From Streptococcus pacificus (lineage in GTDB: Bacteria > Bacillota > Bacilli > Lactobacillales > Streptococcaceae): 64,000 nucleotides of DNA. The translations under genes were made by a program, and so were the position numbers. Below the pieces are notes generated by a model. It had not been told where the DNA came from. It saw only the letters and a program-made list of their open reading frames with translations, and did not search any database. Within the stretch, counting starts at the first letter, position 1, and each line of letters starts with the position of its first letter. Positions 25,024 to 33,874 of this stretch are shown piece by piece. The DNA is taken from positions 124,001 through 188,000 of the forward strand of contig NZ_JAENBO010000003.1 of NCBI RefSeq assembly GCF_016481305.1, in the 5' to 3' direction.

Positions 25024-25102
25024 TAACTGTCGTTTCCTTTTGACTATCTTTTACTACTTAATATGATGTCTTTGAATCCATTAAAGACGATAAAGAAAGC
25101 AT

Positions 25103-25987
25103 TCATGATTGGTCTAAGACCATGTATTCTAAGGCATTTTGAAAACTCACATTCGCCTGCCACATTTTTTGAGCATGATAGATTTTTTTAAGCAGTTTGT
25201 CTCTCTTCAAAGAGTCCTCAACATCCTTCAAAAGAATAACCATTAGTTTGAATGTGAGTTGTTGTTCTTCTTTTTCTTGAATTTTATCACTTAATTTGGC
25301 AATTCTCAAATAAGCCATTGGTTGATTAGCGACAATCGCTCCTACTGCTAACTCTATTTCTTTCATATTGTCCAACCATTTTTGGTTTTCTGACCATTTT
25401 TTTGCCTCAGCAACATCTGACACAAGTTCTGCCAGCTTTAAAGCTTGACTAGAAAAAATACCTTTTGATTCTAAATAATCCTTAATGAACTGACTATTTT
25501 TTTTAAAGTAAAAAACTTGGCATCTACTTCTAATCGTAGGCAAAATCTTATTGACATCCGAAGTAATCAGAATGATATAAATATCTTTTTGAGGATTTTC
25601 AATAAATTTTAAAAGACTATTAGCTGCATTAGGATGCATCTTTTCAGCATCTTTGATAATAAAAACTTGTCTTTTCCCTTCAAGTCCTGAATAAGAAAAA
25701 TCATGAATAAACTCACGAACTGTCTCTGTTTTAATCATATTACCTGTTGGTTCAATCACTTTTAAATCGAGAAATTCTCGTTCATCAATTAATCGACAAG
25801 AGCGACACACCAGACAAGGTTCATGATCTTTTGATGGATTACTGCAAAATAAACTCTTTGCTACGTATAAGGCCATCTCAAAACTAGCAAACTCACCTGA
25901 AAAAAGATAGGCATGACTAATCAATTGCTTTTTTAAAATTGTTTTGAAGTAAGCAAAAATTTTAGGTTGTTGCTGTTCTAAGTTCAT
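25103..25987 (-). CDS. holB: DNA polymerase III delta' subunit
   Basis: 294 residues. Clamp-loader AAA fold with a zinc module (four cysteines around PCLVCRSC near residue 60) and SRC sensor motif (IRSRCQVFYF). The P-loop is degenerate, as usual for delta'. The start overlaps the tmk stop by 1 base. Confidence 0.9.
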   Translation of the reverse strand: MNLEQQQPKIFAYFKTILKKQLISHAYLFSGEFASFEMALYVAKSLFCSNPSKDHEPCLVCRSCRLIDEREFLDLKVIEPTGNMIKTETVREFIHDFSYSGLEGKRQVFIIKDAEKMHPNAANSLLKFIENPQKDIYIILITSDVNKILPTIRSRCQVFYFKKNSQFIKDYLESKGIFSSQALKLAELVSDVAEAKKWSENQKWLDNMKEIELAVGAIVANQPMAYLRIAKLSDKIQEKEEQQLTFKLMVILLKDVEDSLKRDKLLKKIYHAQKMWQANVSFQNALEYMVLDQS

Positions 25988-26625
25988 TATGATAACTCCA
26001 AAAATGTTTCTAAAATAGTTTGAGTGTCCTTTATAACAGTCTCTAAGGACTGAGAAGCATCAATAATCTTAATACGTTTTGGTTCTTGACTGGCTAATGA
26101 TAAGTAACCTTGTCTCACACGTTGGTGCATATCAAGTTTTTCTAAATCTAGGCGATTCACTTCACGTTCATTGTTTGTTTGAATTCTTGCTAAACCTGTT
26201 TCTGAAGGCACATCAAATAAGAGTGTTAAGTCTGGCTTAATGCCGTCTGTCGCATAATGATTTAACCAGTCAACATCTGAGACGGCAATCCCACGTCCAT
26301 AACCTTGGTAGGCAACTGAACTATCAATAAAACGATCAATTAAAACTAGGTTGCCTTTTTCTAACTCTGGTAAAATTTTTTCTACTAAATGCTGACGTCT
26401 TGCAGCTGCATAAAGCAGTAGCTCAGTTTTACTATCCATACTTGTGTGGTTAACATCTAGAATAACGTGTCGAATTTTTTCAGCAATAGCCACACCACCC
26501 GGTTCTCTTGTCATGATAACGTGACCATCATATTTTTGTTGTAAAACTGGCATCAAAGTCTCTAAAACAGTTGATTTCCCAGCACCATCTGGTCCTTCAA
26601 ATGAAATAATCTTCCCTTTTTTCAT
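25987..26625 (-). CDS. tmk: thymidylate kinase
   Basis: 212 residues. P-loop [11 protein letters not shown] near residue 10, TREPGG near 40 and [12 protein letters not shown] near 95. It phosphorylates dTMP for DNA synthesis. First gene of tmk-holB-yabA-rsmI. Confidence 0.96.
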   Translation of the reverse strand: MKKGKIISFEGPDGAGKSTVLETLMPVLQQKYDGHVIMTREPGGVAIAEKIRHVILDVNHTSMDSKTELLLYAAARRQHLVEKILPELEKGNLVLIDRFIDSSVAYQGYGRGIAVSDVDWLNHYATDGIKPDLTLLFDVPSETGLARIQTNNEREVNRLDLEKLDMHQRVRQGYLSLASQEPKRIKIIDASQSLETVIKDTQTILETFLELS

Positions 26626-26679
26626 ACCTCATCCTTAACATTTTATTATTTCCATTTTATCAAAAAAACAGTTAAAAAG

Positions 26680-26704
26680 ACACTGCTATTTTATCTAGCA
26701 GTGT
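26680..26704 (-). terminator. terminator of the CBS/ACT gene
   Basis: Stem ACACTGCTA / TAGCAGTGT. It lies upstream of the CBS/ACT gene's end on the map but 3' of neither gene cleanly: in minus-strand order it falls between tmk's start side and the CBS stop at 26712, so it follows the CBS gene. Confidence 0.75.
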
Positions 26705-26711
26705 TTTAATT

Positions 26712-27383
26712 TTAAAGCAATTCCTTAGCGGAGGTCTCAACAATCGACTCAACAGTGATATCAAATGGTTGTAATTTTTCATTTAACGTTTTTCTCACAG
26801 CCTCAGTATCAAAACTACCATCAATTTGCACTTCAATAATAACCTTACCAGAGTCTTTATTAGCTTCAACAGTACGACTGATATTGAGGTTTTCTTCAGA
26901 AATAGTTTGAACAATTTTAGCTAAAACCCCTACCTTATTGTCAGCTTCAATGCGAATACGAATTCCTTCGACGCCGTAACCAGATACTTCTAAGAAGGTT
27001 TTAAAGACATCTTTATCAGTAATAATACCTACTAGCTGTTCTTTGTCTAAAACAGGAAGTACACCAATTTTATTAGTCATCATTAGGTAAATCGCATCTT
27101 CTAAACTAGCATTTGGTTCAATGGTAATAAGACTTTTAACCATCACATCTTTAATGCGAGTCTTATTTAAAAGATAATTCATTTCATAAATAGAAAGAGT
27201 TGTTGCTTTTGAAGGTTTAGCATCTGCTAGGGTGCCTTCGGTCACTAAACCAACCAACTTTCCATTTTCGACAACTGGTAAACGACGAAAGTTTTTTTCT
27301 TTCATCATATCTGCAGCTTGTGCAACTGTGGTATCTGGTGATACGTGTATAACCGTATCGGTCATGAAATCTCTTACAGCCAT
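26712..27383 (-). CDS. CBS-pair and ACT domain protein (AcuB-like)
   Basis: 223 residues: two CBS domains (about 1-60 and 75-135; VRDFMTDTVIHVSPD and IKDVMVKSLITIEPN) and a C-terminal ACT-like domain. CBS pairs bind adenine nucleotides, so a sensing role is likely; target unknown. The start at 27383 has AAGGAGG; the upstream extension has none. Confidence 0.85.
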   Translation of the reverse strand: MAVRDFMTDTVIHVSPDTTVAQAADMMKEKNFRRLPVVENGKLVGLVTEGTLADAKPSKATTLSIYEMNYLLNKTRIKDVMVKSLITIEPNASLEDAIYLMMTNKIGVLPVLDKEQLVGIITDKDVFKTFLEVSGYGVEGIRIRIEADNKVGVLAKIVQTISEENLNISRTVEANKDSGKVIIEVQIDGSFDTEAVRKTLNEKLQPFDITVESIVETSAKELL

Positions 27384-27467
27384 AATGTTCCTCCTTAGGA
27401 TTTTAAGATTATTATACCACAAAAGATTGTACTTATGACAACTCTAAATAAAATACTACGAGTAAAA

Positions 27468-27515
27468 TAAAAAACTATAAATAAGTTAAATGGTGGCTGA
27501 TAACTTATTTATAGT
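27468..27515 (-). terminator. terminator after lacB
   Basis: 15-bp arms (ACTATAAATAAGTTA and its complement) around a 12-base loop, with TTTTTTATTTT on the minus side. Confidence 0.82.
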
Positions 27516-27532
27516 CTTGTTAACAATAGAAA

Positions 27533-28048
27533 TTAATCGTGATATTCACCACGATCCCACTTTTCTAAGAATTCATCAAAGAAGTGTGGATCAGATTGAT
27601 CTTTGTTGATACTTTCAACATGAGCAATTTTAGCAATCAATTTTTTATTTTCTGGTGTTTCTTTGTATTCAGCATTGATAAATGCTTCAATGATATCATT
27701 CATTAATAGACCACCAGTGATTTTACCGCCAAAACCGATAACATTTGCGTTTAATTCTTCTTTAGCGTATAAAGCTGTTGTCATATCACGAACTAAAGCT
27801 GATCTAATACCAGGAACTTTGTTAACAGCATTGTTAATACCAACACCTGTTCCACAGATACATACGCCAAGATCTGCTTTACCACTAGCAACTGCTTCAC
27901 CAACCCTTTTACCAAAGATAGGATAGTGAGTACGAGTAGTATCATAAGTACCAAAATCTAGCACTTCATGACCAAGACTTTTCAAAAAGTTTGAAACTTC
28001 TATTTTTTCATAGGTAACAATGTGGTCACATCCAATTGCAATTTTCAT
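27533..28048 (-). CDS. lacB: galactose-6-phosphate isomerase subunit LacB
   Basis: 171 residues of the RpiB/LacAB fold ([30 protein letters not shown]). With LacA it isomerises galactose-6-phosphate to tagatose-6-phosphate. It lies 19 bp after lacA in one transcript. Confidence 0.95.
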   Translation of the reverse strand: MKIAIGCDHIVTYEKIEVSNFLKSLGHEVLDFGTYDTTRTHYPIFGKRVGEAVASGKADLGVCICGTGVGINNAVNKVPGIRSALVRDMTTALYAKEELNANVIGFGGKITGGLLMNDIIEAFINAEYKETPENKKLIAKIAHVESINKDQSDPHFFDEFLEKWDRGEYHD

Positions 28049-28067
28049 TTTAAATCACCTTTCCTTA

Positions 28068-28496
28068 TTATCCCATTTTGTTAAGCATGTCTACACGAAT
28101 TTGGTGACGTCCACCATCATAGTTTCCTGTCACAAATCCTTTAACAATATTTCTTGCTAGTTCTCTACCAACAATTTCAGCACCCATAGTAATCATACGA
28201 GCATTATTATGACCTCTAGTCATGTAAGCAGAACGCTCGTCAGATACTTCTGCACAAACCATCCCTTTGATTTTTGTACCAACCATAAAGCTTCCAGCTC
28301 CATAAGCATCAATAGCGATACCTAGGTTGTCATCTGATTTTTGAACTTCTTGAGCAACTGCTAGAGTTGTTTCAACAAAATCTTTATCAGAAGCTTCGTT
28401 GACATCAAAAACATCGTAATCGTTACTAATAAGATAGTCTTTTACGATTTCTTTGAGTTCTTTTCCTGCTGGATCAGCACCAATTACAATAGTCAT
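28068..28496 (-). CDS. lacA: galactose-6-phosphate isomerase subunit LacA
   Basis: 142 residues of the RpiB/LacAB fold ([34 protein letters not shown]). Partner of LacB. First gene after the strong promoter and palindromic operator at 28556-28608; AAGGAG precedes the ATG. Confidence 0.95.
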   Translation of the reverse strand: MTIVIGADPAGKELKEIVKDYLISNDYDVFDVNEASDKDFVETTLAVAQEVQKSDDNLGIAIDAYGAGSFMVGTKIKGMVCAEVSDERSAYMTRGHNNARMITMGAEIVGRELARNIVKGFVTGNYDGGRHQIRVDMLNKMG

Positions 28497-28555
28497 ATCT
28501 TTCTCCTTTTTGATATAGTAATAGTTGTCATATAGAATATTGTTCTATGACTTAA

Positions 28556-28608
28556 TTATAATGCTAAAACAACAAAAAGTCAACAGATAATGTTGACTTT
28601 TTGTTGTT
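28556..28608 (-). promoter_or_regulatory. lacAB promoter with palindromic operator
   Basis: -35 TTGACT and -10 TATAAT are 17 bp apart on the minus strand. A perfect inverted repeat with 18-bp arms (28568-28585 and 28591-28608, loop of five) covers the -35 and part of the spacer. It is a likely DeoR-type repressor operator; it could also form a hairpin at the end of the upstream regulator transcript. Confidence 0.75.
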
Positions 28609-28649
28609 TTTTTGCTTTGGATTTTTATAAAATGAGATAATTAATTATG

Positions 28650-29405
28650 TTACTGAATGATTTCAGTATAGGCTCTTAAACGCTTCATAGCTTCTGTTTC
28701 ATGTTCATCTATAATAATACCAGTGATATTTGTTAAAGAGGCAAATGTTGTAAAATCTTCTTTGCCAATTTTTGAAGAATCAATTAAAAGATAGCGCTCA
28801 ATAGAATGGCTTAATGCTAATTTTTGAGTATAAGCTTCGGCAACTGAAGATGTCATCACAGACTTTCCTTTAACACCATTGGCACTAAAAAACATTTTAC
28901 TAAAATGCATTCTTTCTAAAGTGGTATTAGTGATATCACCAACAAATGATTCCGTGATTTCTCTCATTTCTCCTCCCAAAAGAAACACTTGAAAAGACGG
29001 TGATGTTTTTTGGAATAAAATATTAAAGACTGGCCAACAATTGGTAACAATCGATAAGGACTTATGTGAAATTTCCTCAGCTAATAAGGAGATTGTGGTA
29101 CCAGGTCCCAAAAAGATGGTGTCTCCTTCTTCAATTAAAGAAGCTGCCTTTTTAGCTATCAAACGTTTAGCTTCAACATTTTGTGTGTTCTTTTCTCTGT
29201 GAGAAATTTCTCTATACTGAAACGCGGTATTACTTCTTGCCGCCCCATGAAGTTTTGTTAGAACTCCTTGCTCTTCTAATTCTGCTAAGTCTCTTCTTAC
29301 AGTCATATCAGTGACATGCAATTTTTTAACAATTTCAGAGATACGCATGGTTCCTTTTTGATTAACCATTTTAGTAATTTCTTCTAATCGCTGATATTTT
29401 TTCAT
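28650..29405 (-). CDS. DeoR family regulator, LacR-like
   Basis: 251 residues. DeoR helix-turn-helix (MRISEIVKKLHVTDMTVRRDL) near residue 20 and a C-terminal sugar-phosphate sensor domain (GDTIFLGPGTTISLLAEEI). Encoded between lacAB and the PTS genes. Likely a repressor relieved by a sugar phosphate such as tagatose-6-phosphate, by analogy to LacR. Confidence 0.85.
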   Translation of the reverse strand: MKKYQRLEEITKMVNQKGTMRISEIVKKLHVTDMTVRRDLAELEEQGVLTKLHGAARSNTAFQYREISHREKNTQNVEAKRLIAKKAASLIEEGDTIFLGPGTTISLLAEEISHKSLSIVTNCWPVFNILFQKTSPSFQVFLLGGEMREITESFVGDITNTTLERMHFSKMFFSANGVKGKSVMTSSVAEAYTQKLALSHSIERYLLIDSSKIGKEDFTTFASLTNITGIIIDEHETEAMKRLRAYTEIIQ

Positions 29406-29433
29406 TCTCTTATCCTCCAGCTTGATACTATTA

Positions 29434-29490
29434 TTATATAAACTTATGTTGAAATAAACAACAAATAACTGCTAAAAAGCAAAAAAACAA
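29434..29490 (-). promoter_or_regulatory. promoter region of the LacR-like regulator
   Basis: TTGTTT and TATAAT spaced 17 bp apart on the minus strand, next to AACAACAAA-type repeats like those at the other tagatose promoters. Autoregulation is plausible. Confidence 0.5.
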
Positions 29491-29496
29491 CAAAAG

Positions 29497-29522
29497 GGAT
29501 AAATATTTATTTATCCCTTTCA
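29497..29522 (-). terminator. terminator after the PTS IIC gene
   Basis: Stem AAAGGGATAAATA / TATTTATCCCTTT with flanking T-rich sequence. Confidence 0.75.
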
Positions 29523-29568
29523 TCTTAGTAGTAAACATTTTATTTCAATTATTTAGAAATAACTAGTA

Positions 29569-31020
29569 TTATTTAGCAGCAGCTTTCATATACTCTTCGT
29601 TACGAACTTTCATTTGTTTTGCATACCAGAAGAAAATACCAACGTAGAATACTAAGAAAATAAGTAATGTGATGATAGCTGCGATTTGTCCTGTTGTTGC
29701 TTGTCCAATGATGTATCCGAAGATTTTTTCCATTGGTCCTTCAAGAGTTGAGTGAGTGATTAAAGCATTTGCTGGAGCATTTGCTGGGAAGGCTTGTACT
29801 TGTTTAGCAAGTTCTGTAGCAAATGGTGCAATCATTGTTCCTGATAACAAGAATAATGGAAGTAACACTGTTCCAATTAAAATCATACGGATAAGACGTC
29901 CACGAGTAACAACAAGAAGTGCTGGAGTCATACCCATAGCAATAATACCTGCAAGAGGTAAGATACCATTACCAACTTTTGAAAGAAGAACTGCTTCAAT
30001 AAGCATAATTGGTGCTAAGATATTCGCACAGGCCCAAATTTCAGCACGTCCAGCGATAAATGGCCAGTCAAGACCGATATTGAAACGACGTCCGCCCATT
30101 TTGCTGTTTGCAAAATTAGTAATCCCTTGTGAAAGTGGTTCAACCGCTGCAATAAACCATGAACCAATTAGTGAGAATAATTCTAAGCTGGCACCGGCTG
30201 TAAATCCTAAAGCAAACCAACCTTTAACACTATCAATAGAAATAGTTGGATCACCCATAATACCGATAACAAAACCTAGAGCCATACCGATAAAGAACTT
30301 AGAACCCCAGAAACCAATTTTTTGGTTCAATTTTGCAGCGTCAAAGTCATATTTATCTAACCATGGGAATAATTTATCAAAAATTTTATCTAGAACCATA
30401 ATAACAGGGTTCATCATGTAGTTCATATGAGTTGAAGTCATTGGAGAGTTATGATCAGTGTTCAAAAGATCATCAAATGTAGGTTTCATCAAATCTGAGT
30501 TAATGATTTTAAGTACCCCTACAAGAACTACTGCCAAGATAGCAATAAACAAAGCAAAAACAGTTGATAAATGGTTACGTTGTGCGTACCACATAATTAA
30601 TAATCCTGTGATTGACAAATGCCAAATATCAAAGATATCCACATCAAGTGTATTTGTTTTATTTAACGCGATCATTACAATATTAACAATAATCATAATC
30701 AATAAGAATAATAATGTGTATGGAGAACCCCAAGTAATAGTTGCAAGTGGTGCCCACCCTACGTCAATAATATTCAATGTGATACCAGTGTTTTCAACAA
30801 AGGCTTGTAATGAAGCTGAAAATGCTCCTGTTAACATTCCGATAATAGCACCAACACCTGTAAGAGCGATTGCTAATTTAATACCCCCTTCAAGTGCTTT
30901 TGAAAATTTAACACCAAAAGCCATAGCTAGGATTGTCATAACAATCAACATGATAACTGGCGCACCCATTTTGATAATTGGGTCAAAAAACTGATTGACA
31001 AAATCAATAAACTGTTGCAT
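29569..31020 (-). CDS. PTS IIC, galactitol/galactose type
   Basis: 483 residues, about 10-12 hydrophobic membrane segments, of the galactitol (GatC) PTS family (NPVIMVLDKIFDKLFPW; DWPFIAGRAEIWACANI). Known streptococcal homologues beside lac genes carry galactose. The ATG at 31020 has GAGGAG 10 bases upstream; an upstream TTG is in frame but less likely. With LacABCD it should import galactose as the 6-phosphate. Confidence 0.9.
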   Translation of the reverse strand: MQQFIDFVNQFFDPIIKMGAPVIMLIVMTILAMAFGVKFSKALEGGIKLAIALTGVGAIIGMLTGAFSASLQAFVENTGITLNIIDVGWAPLATITWGSPYTLLFLLIMIIVNIVMIALNKTNTLDVDIFDIWHLSITGLLIMWYAQRNHLSTVFALFIAILAVVLVGVLKIINSDLMKPTFDDLLNTDHNSPMTSTHMNYMMNPVIMVLDKIFDKLFPWLDKYDFDAAKLNQKIGFWGSKFFIGMALGFVIGIMGDPTISIDSVKGWFALGFTAGASLELFSLIGSWFIAAVEPLSQGITNFANSKMGGRRFNIGLDWPFIAGRAEIWACANILAPIMLIEAVLLSKVGNGILPLAGIIAMGMTPALLVVTRGRLIRMILIGTVLLPLFLLSGTMIAPFATELAKQVQAFPANAPANALITHSTLEGPMEKIFGYIIGQATTGQIAAIITLLIFLVFYVGIFFWYAKQMKVRNEEYMKAAAK

Positions 31021-31046
31021 GATAACGAATCTCCTCAATTCCTTTT

Positions 31047-31352
31047 TTATTTAAGATTATTTTCTTTGATAACTTCTTCAATTTTTGTAAATACTGGTTG
31101 ACTCATCGCAGGGATGCGATAAAGAATAGGACCAGCTTCTACAACAGGTATATTGATATCAAATCCCAAGTCAGTTTTTGCAATTGGTGCAAAAATATCA
31201 TAATTTTTCACCATTTCTTCTGTAATGTCTTTCACCATTACAGCATCTGCTGAAACTGAATAACCCTTAGCTGATAATTCTGTTTCAAGTGCACTTTTGA
31301 TTTGGTGACTAGAGTTAACACCAGCACCACAAGCTGCCAATATTTTAATCAT
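31047..31352 (-). CDS. PTS IIB, galactitol type
   Basis: 101 residues. Phosphoaccepting cysteine in ILAACGAGVNSSHQIK at residue 8, typical of the GatB/SgcB fold. It overlaps the IIA gene by 8 bp and passes phosphate from IIA to the sugar at IIC. Confidence 0.92.
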   Translation of the reverse strand: MIKILAACGAGVNSSHQIKSALETELSAKGYSVSADAVMVKDITEEMVKNYDIFAPIAKTDLGFDINIPVVEAGPILYRIPAMSQPVFTKIEEVIKENNLK

Positions 31353-31815
31353 AATGTAATACTCCTTTTTGTATTAAATATTTTTTGATAACATCTTTAG
31401 AATCCATTTTCCCTAACTCTTCTAAATTACCTTTTTCAACAAAGAATGACATCAACTGAGACAATACATCAGTTTGTCTGTCATTTTTATCATTGATGAT
31501 AAAGAAAAATGAATTGACATAGCACTCTTCCTCAGGGTTAATCATGTGTTTAAAAACTAAAGGTTTACTATTTTTAACATAAACAATTCTGTCTGTTAAA
31601 CAATATTTTGTTTCTGTGTGTGGAATAGCTGCATATAGAATATCTGACCCATCCATCAGATCAATTTTAAGCCCAGTAGGAAATTCTTTTTCTCTTTCTT
31701 TCAAGGCATTTCTATATTCTTTTGTCACATAGCCAACTTTTTCCAGTTCATTGGCAACGCTTTCAAAGAGTTGTTCTTGACTGGATACATCAGTTAATAA
31801 AATATCCTCAAACAT
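31345..31815 (-). CDS. PTS IIA, galactitol type
   Basis: 156 residues of the fructose/mannitol-like IIA fold. The phosphoaccepting histidine is in AAIPHTETKYC near residue 70. First gene of the IIA-IIB-IIC unit; AAGGAG precedes the ATG. Confidence 0.9.
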   Translation of the reverse strand: MFEDILLTDVSSQEQLFESVANELEKVGYVTKEYRNALKEREKEFPTGLKIDLMDGSDILYAAIPHTETKYCLTDRIVYVKNSKPLVFKHMINPEEECYVNSFFFIINDKNDRQTDVLSQLMSFFVEKGNLEELGKMDSKDVIKKYLIQKGVLHYD

Positions 31816-31888
31816 TTTTTCTCCTTTTTATACTTAAAGTGGTCTAAAGTTATGAAATAATTTGTTTGACCTTCCTTTATTTAACCAA

Positions 31889-31960
31889 ATAATAACATAA
31901 ATGTAACACTATGTCAACCTGTTTTGTTGTTTTATTGTTGCTTTTTTGTTGCTTTATGTT
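31889..31960 (-). promoter_or_regulatory. PTS operon promoter with repeated operator
   Basis: -35 TTGACA (31912-31917) and -10 TATTAT (31889-31894) with a 17-bp spacer on the minus strand. Directly upstream are three AGCAACAA/AACAACAA repeats spaced about one helical turn, matching the arms of the lacAB palindrome. A shared DeoR regulator is likely. Confidence 0.78.
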
Positions 31961-32082
31961 TTATTTTGAACAATATTTATTTAGTTGTTCAAATTTATTA
32001 GTCTAATACATTCAGAATTCTTTAGTGGCGCGATCTATAAATTATACAAACAACCAATGACTAATAAAAATAAATAAAATAA

Positions 32083-32116
32083 AAATTTCCAAAGACAATT
32101 ATCTTTGGAAATTTTT
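32083..32116 (-). terminator. terminator of folT
   Basis: Hairpin AAATTTCCAAAG / CTTTGGAAATTT after the folT stop. Confidence 0.8.
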
Positions 32117-32124
32117 TGAAAGCT

Positions 32125-32646
32125 TTATTTTTTTTCTAAGTACTTAAATAGTTGAAGTCGATCGATACCTTTTAAAAGAAGGGCCAAAATAACAATATGG
32201 ATTGGTAATTGTATGGCACTTGTAAATAGTCTGGCAATAAAGGTTTCATAAAATGGTAACTTGTAAAGTATGGCTAACCACATTGTATTTAACAAAGCAC
32301 TTATTGCTAGAGTATAGACCACTTGAGCCATAATAACCCTCTTTAGACTAAATGGCTTTCTATACAAGAAAAAGCCGTAGATTAAGCCTGTTAGGGCTGC
32401 ACTAATTGTAAATCCTGGGAAAAATGGACCTGTTGGTTTGATAAAAAAACCACCAATGTCTGAAATGAGCCCAACCATCATCGCAACTACTGGACCAAGA
32501 AGGGAACCAGCAATAGCAATAACATGAGAAGCAAATCGCAACTCTAAAATCTGTGAAATGGGTAGTTTAAAAAATCCCATTACAATAGCTAATGCAGCTA
32601 ATAAAGTAGCTAATGTCAGAACTCTGACATTTTTAAGTTGTAACAT
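32125..32646 (-). CDS. folT: FolT, folate ECF transporter S component
   Basis: 173 residues, five to six membrane helices; the ECF S-component pattern (ALAIVMGFFKLPI, GLISDIGGFFIKPTGPFFPGFT) is the FolT type. It binds folate and works with the shared ECF energising module encoded elsewhere. The THF riboswitch upstream supports the substrate. Confidence 0.9.
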   Translation of the reverse strand: MLQLKNVRVLTLATLLAALAIVMGFFKLPISQILELRFASHVIAIAGSLLGPVVAMMVGLISDIGGFFIKPTGPFFPGFTISAALTGLIYGFFLYRKPFSLKRVIMAQVVYTLAISALLNTMWLAILYKLPFYETFIARLFTSAIQLPIHIVILALLLKGIDRLQLFKYLEKK

Positions 32647-32671
32647 AAAGAATACCTCCTAGGCAGATGGT

Positions 32672-32683
32672 ACCTGTTACTAC
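32672..32683 (-). promoter_or_regulatory. folT expression-platform pairing segment
   Basis: CTACATC here can pair with GATGTAG at 32743-32749, next to the 3' side of the riboswitch closing stem, so ligand binding could change folding in front of the folT start. Confidence 0.4.
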
Positions 32684-32748
32684 ATCATTGGCTAAATACC
32701 GATCTAAAGATAAGAAAAAGTATCATTACCTTATAGAAAAAAGATGTA

Positions 32749-32855
32749 GCAGCGGGATGCGACTACGAAACCGCAAAAAGACAGTTCTCTCTTTTTTTCG
32801 TCCCGATGACAACTCCCCGTTCATCAGGCACTTAACGCTTCATAATCTACTCTGC
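32749..32855 (-). promoter_or_regulatory. tetrahydrofolate riboswitch
   Basis: On the minus strand the conserved THF landmarks appear in order: GCAGAGTAGA closing-stem start, GCGTTAAGTG, the GAACGGGGAGTTGTC core, ACGAA, and CATCCCGCTGC closing the stem. It lies about 100 bp before folT, the usual target of this riboswitch. Confidence 0.88.
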
Positions 32856-32913
32856 TATTTATTTTTGAACTGTTATTTATTATAGTGTTATTTTTAAAAA
32901 ATTGCAAGCTCAA

Positions 32914-32947
32914 AAAAAGTATCTCAAAAATAGAGATACTTTTTTAA
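32914..32947 (-). terminator. terminator after the aldose epimerase gene
   Basis: Stem AAAAGTATCTC / GAGATACTTTT with T runs. Confidence 0.85.
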
Positions 32948-32965
32948 CAAACTCATTTTGATGTA

Positions 32966-33853
32966 TTATCCTAAGATTGTAATATCAAAGGCATATGTTT
33001 TTAACTCATCTGGTTGAGCATACTGCACATGACGTTTTTCTTCAAAAACATCAGACTCTTCCAGTGACGTTGACAACCCTAACCAAGGTTCTAAAGCGAT
33101 AAATGGCCCCTTATTAGGTGTTGTCCATAAAACAAGTGATGGGAAATCTTTAAATGCTACTTGAACGCCCTTGTTATGATTTTTAGACAAAAGTTTGACA
33201 CTTCTTGATTCTAGTTGATCAAGTGTGATGGCATCTTCTTTGAATAAATCAAACGATAATGGTAAGACTTTTTCTTGGTTTAAGAAATCTTTTCTATCTA
33301 ACAAATCCAAAAGTCCTGTCTCAGGGAACTGTTTTGGAACTGTTGTAGTTTCAGCTTTTTCAAATTCTAAGTAGTAATCATCGTAAGACTCATCTTCTTT
33401 TATTGGACAATTAAAGCCTGGGTGTCCACCAATAAAGAACGGCATTTTCTTAGCATCTTTATTCTTAATCTGATAAGTTGTAGTAATTGTTTTATCAGAT
33501 AGGGTATAAAGAATAGTTAGTTCAAAAGCAAAAGGATAATTGTCAAGCATTTCTTTAGTAGATTGAATACTAAATGCAATACTATTATCATCGTGATGTG
33601 TCACTTCAAATACTTTTTTACGCACTAATCCATGACGAGGTAGACTACCTTCAACATGACCTGCTGAAGCAAAAATAGTTTTATCGTTTCTCACACTACC
33701 ACAATTTGGAAATAGTACTGGTGCTTGCCCACTCCAATAGTTAGCATCCCCTTGCCAAAGGTATTCAATGCCTTCTTTATCTTTAATCGACGTTAAAGTG
33801 GCGCCGTTTTCACTAAAGGTTACTGTTAAAAAGTCATTACTTAAACTTAACAT
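32966..33853 (-). CDS. aldose 1-epimerase family protein (LacX-like)
   Basis: About 295 residues of the galactose mutarotase fold; HPGFNCP near residue 160 and ETTTVPKQ segments fit the LacX subgroup. It would interconvert sugar anomers. ATG at 33853 has AAGGG 8 bases upstream (33856 also in frame). Last gene of lacC-lacD-lacX. Confidence 0.82.
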   Translation of the reverse strand: MLSLSNDFLTVTFSENGATLTSIKDKEGIEYLWQGDANYWSGQAPVLFPNCGSVRNDKTIFASAGHVEGSLPRHGLVRKKVFEVTHHDDNSIAFSIQSTKEMLDNYPFAFELTILYTLSDKTITTTYQIKNKDAKKMPFFIGGHPGFNCPIKEDESYDDYYLEFEKAETTTVPKQFPETGLLDLLDRKDFLNQEKVLPLSFDLFKEDAITLDQLESRSVKLLSKNHNKGVQVAFKDFPSLVLWTTPNKGPFIALEPWLGLSTSLEESDVFEEKRHVQYAQPDELKTYAFDITILG

Positions 33854-33874
33854 CATTTTTTCCCTTTATTATTC

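Larger units (their letters stand above)
31816..32124. other. intergenic region: PTS promoter and folT terminator
   Basis: Contains the PTS operon promoter and operators (31889-31960) and the folT terminator (32083-32116). The stretch between them shows no gene that I can support. Confidence 0.7.

Noticed and set aside
25033-25102. Short minus frame after holB as a remnant PSP1 gene
   Set aside because: About 21 residues with no similarity to PSP1 that I can see.
29756-30421. 221-residue plus-strand ORF opposite PTS IIC
   Set aside because: Shadow of a well-supported membrane protein; low-complexity composition and no start signal.
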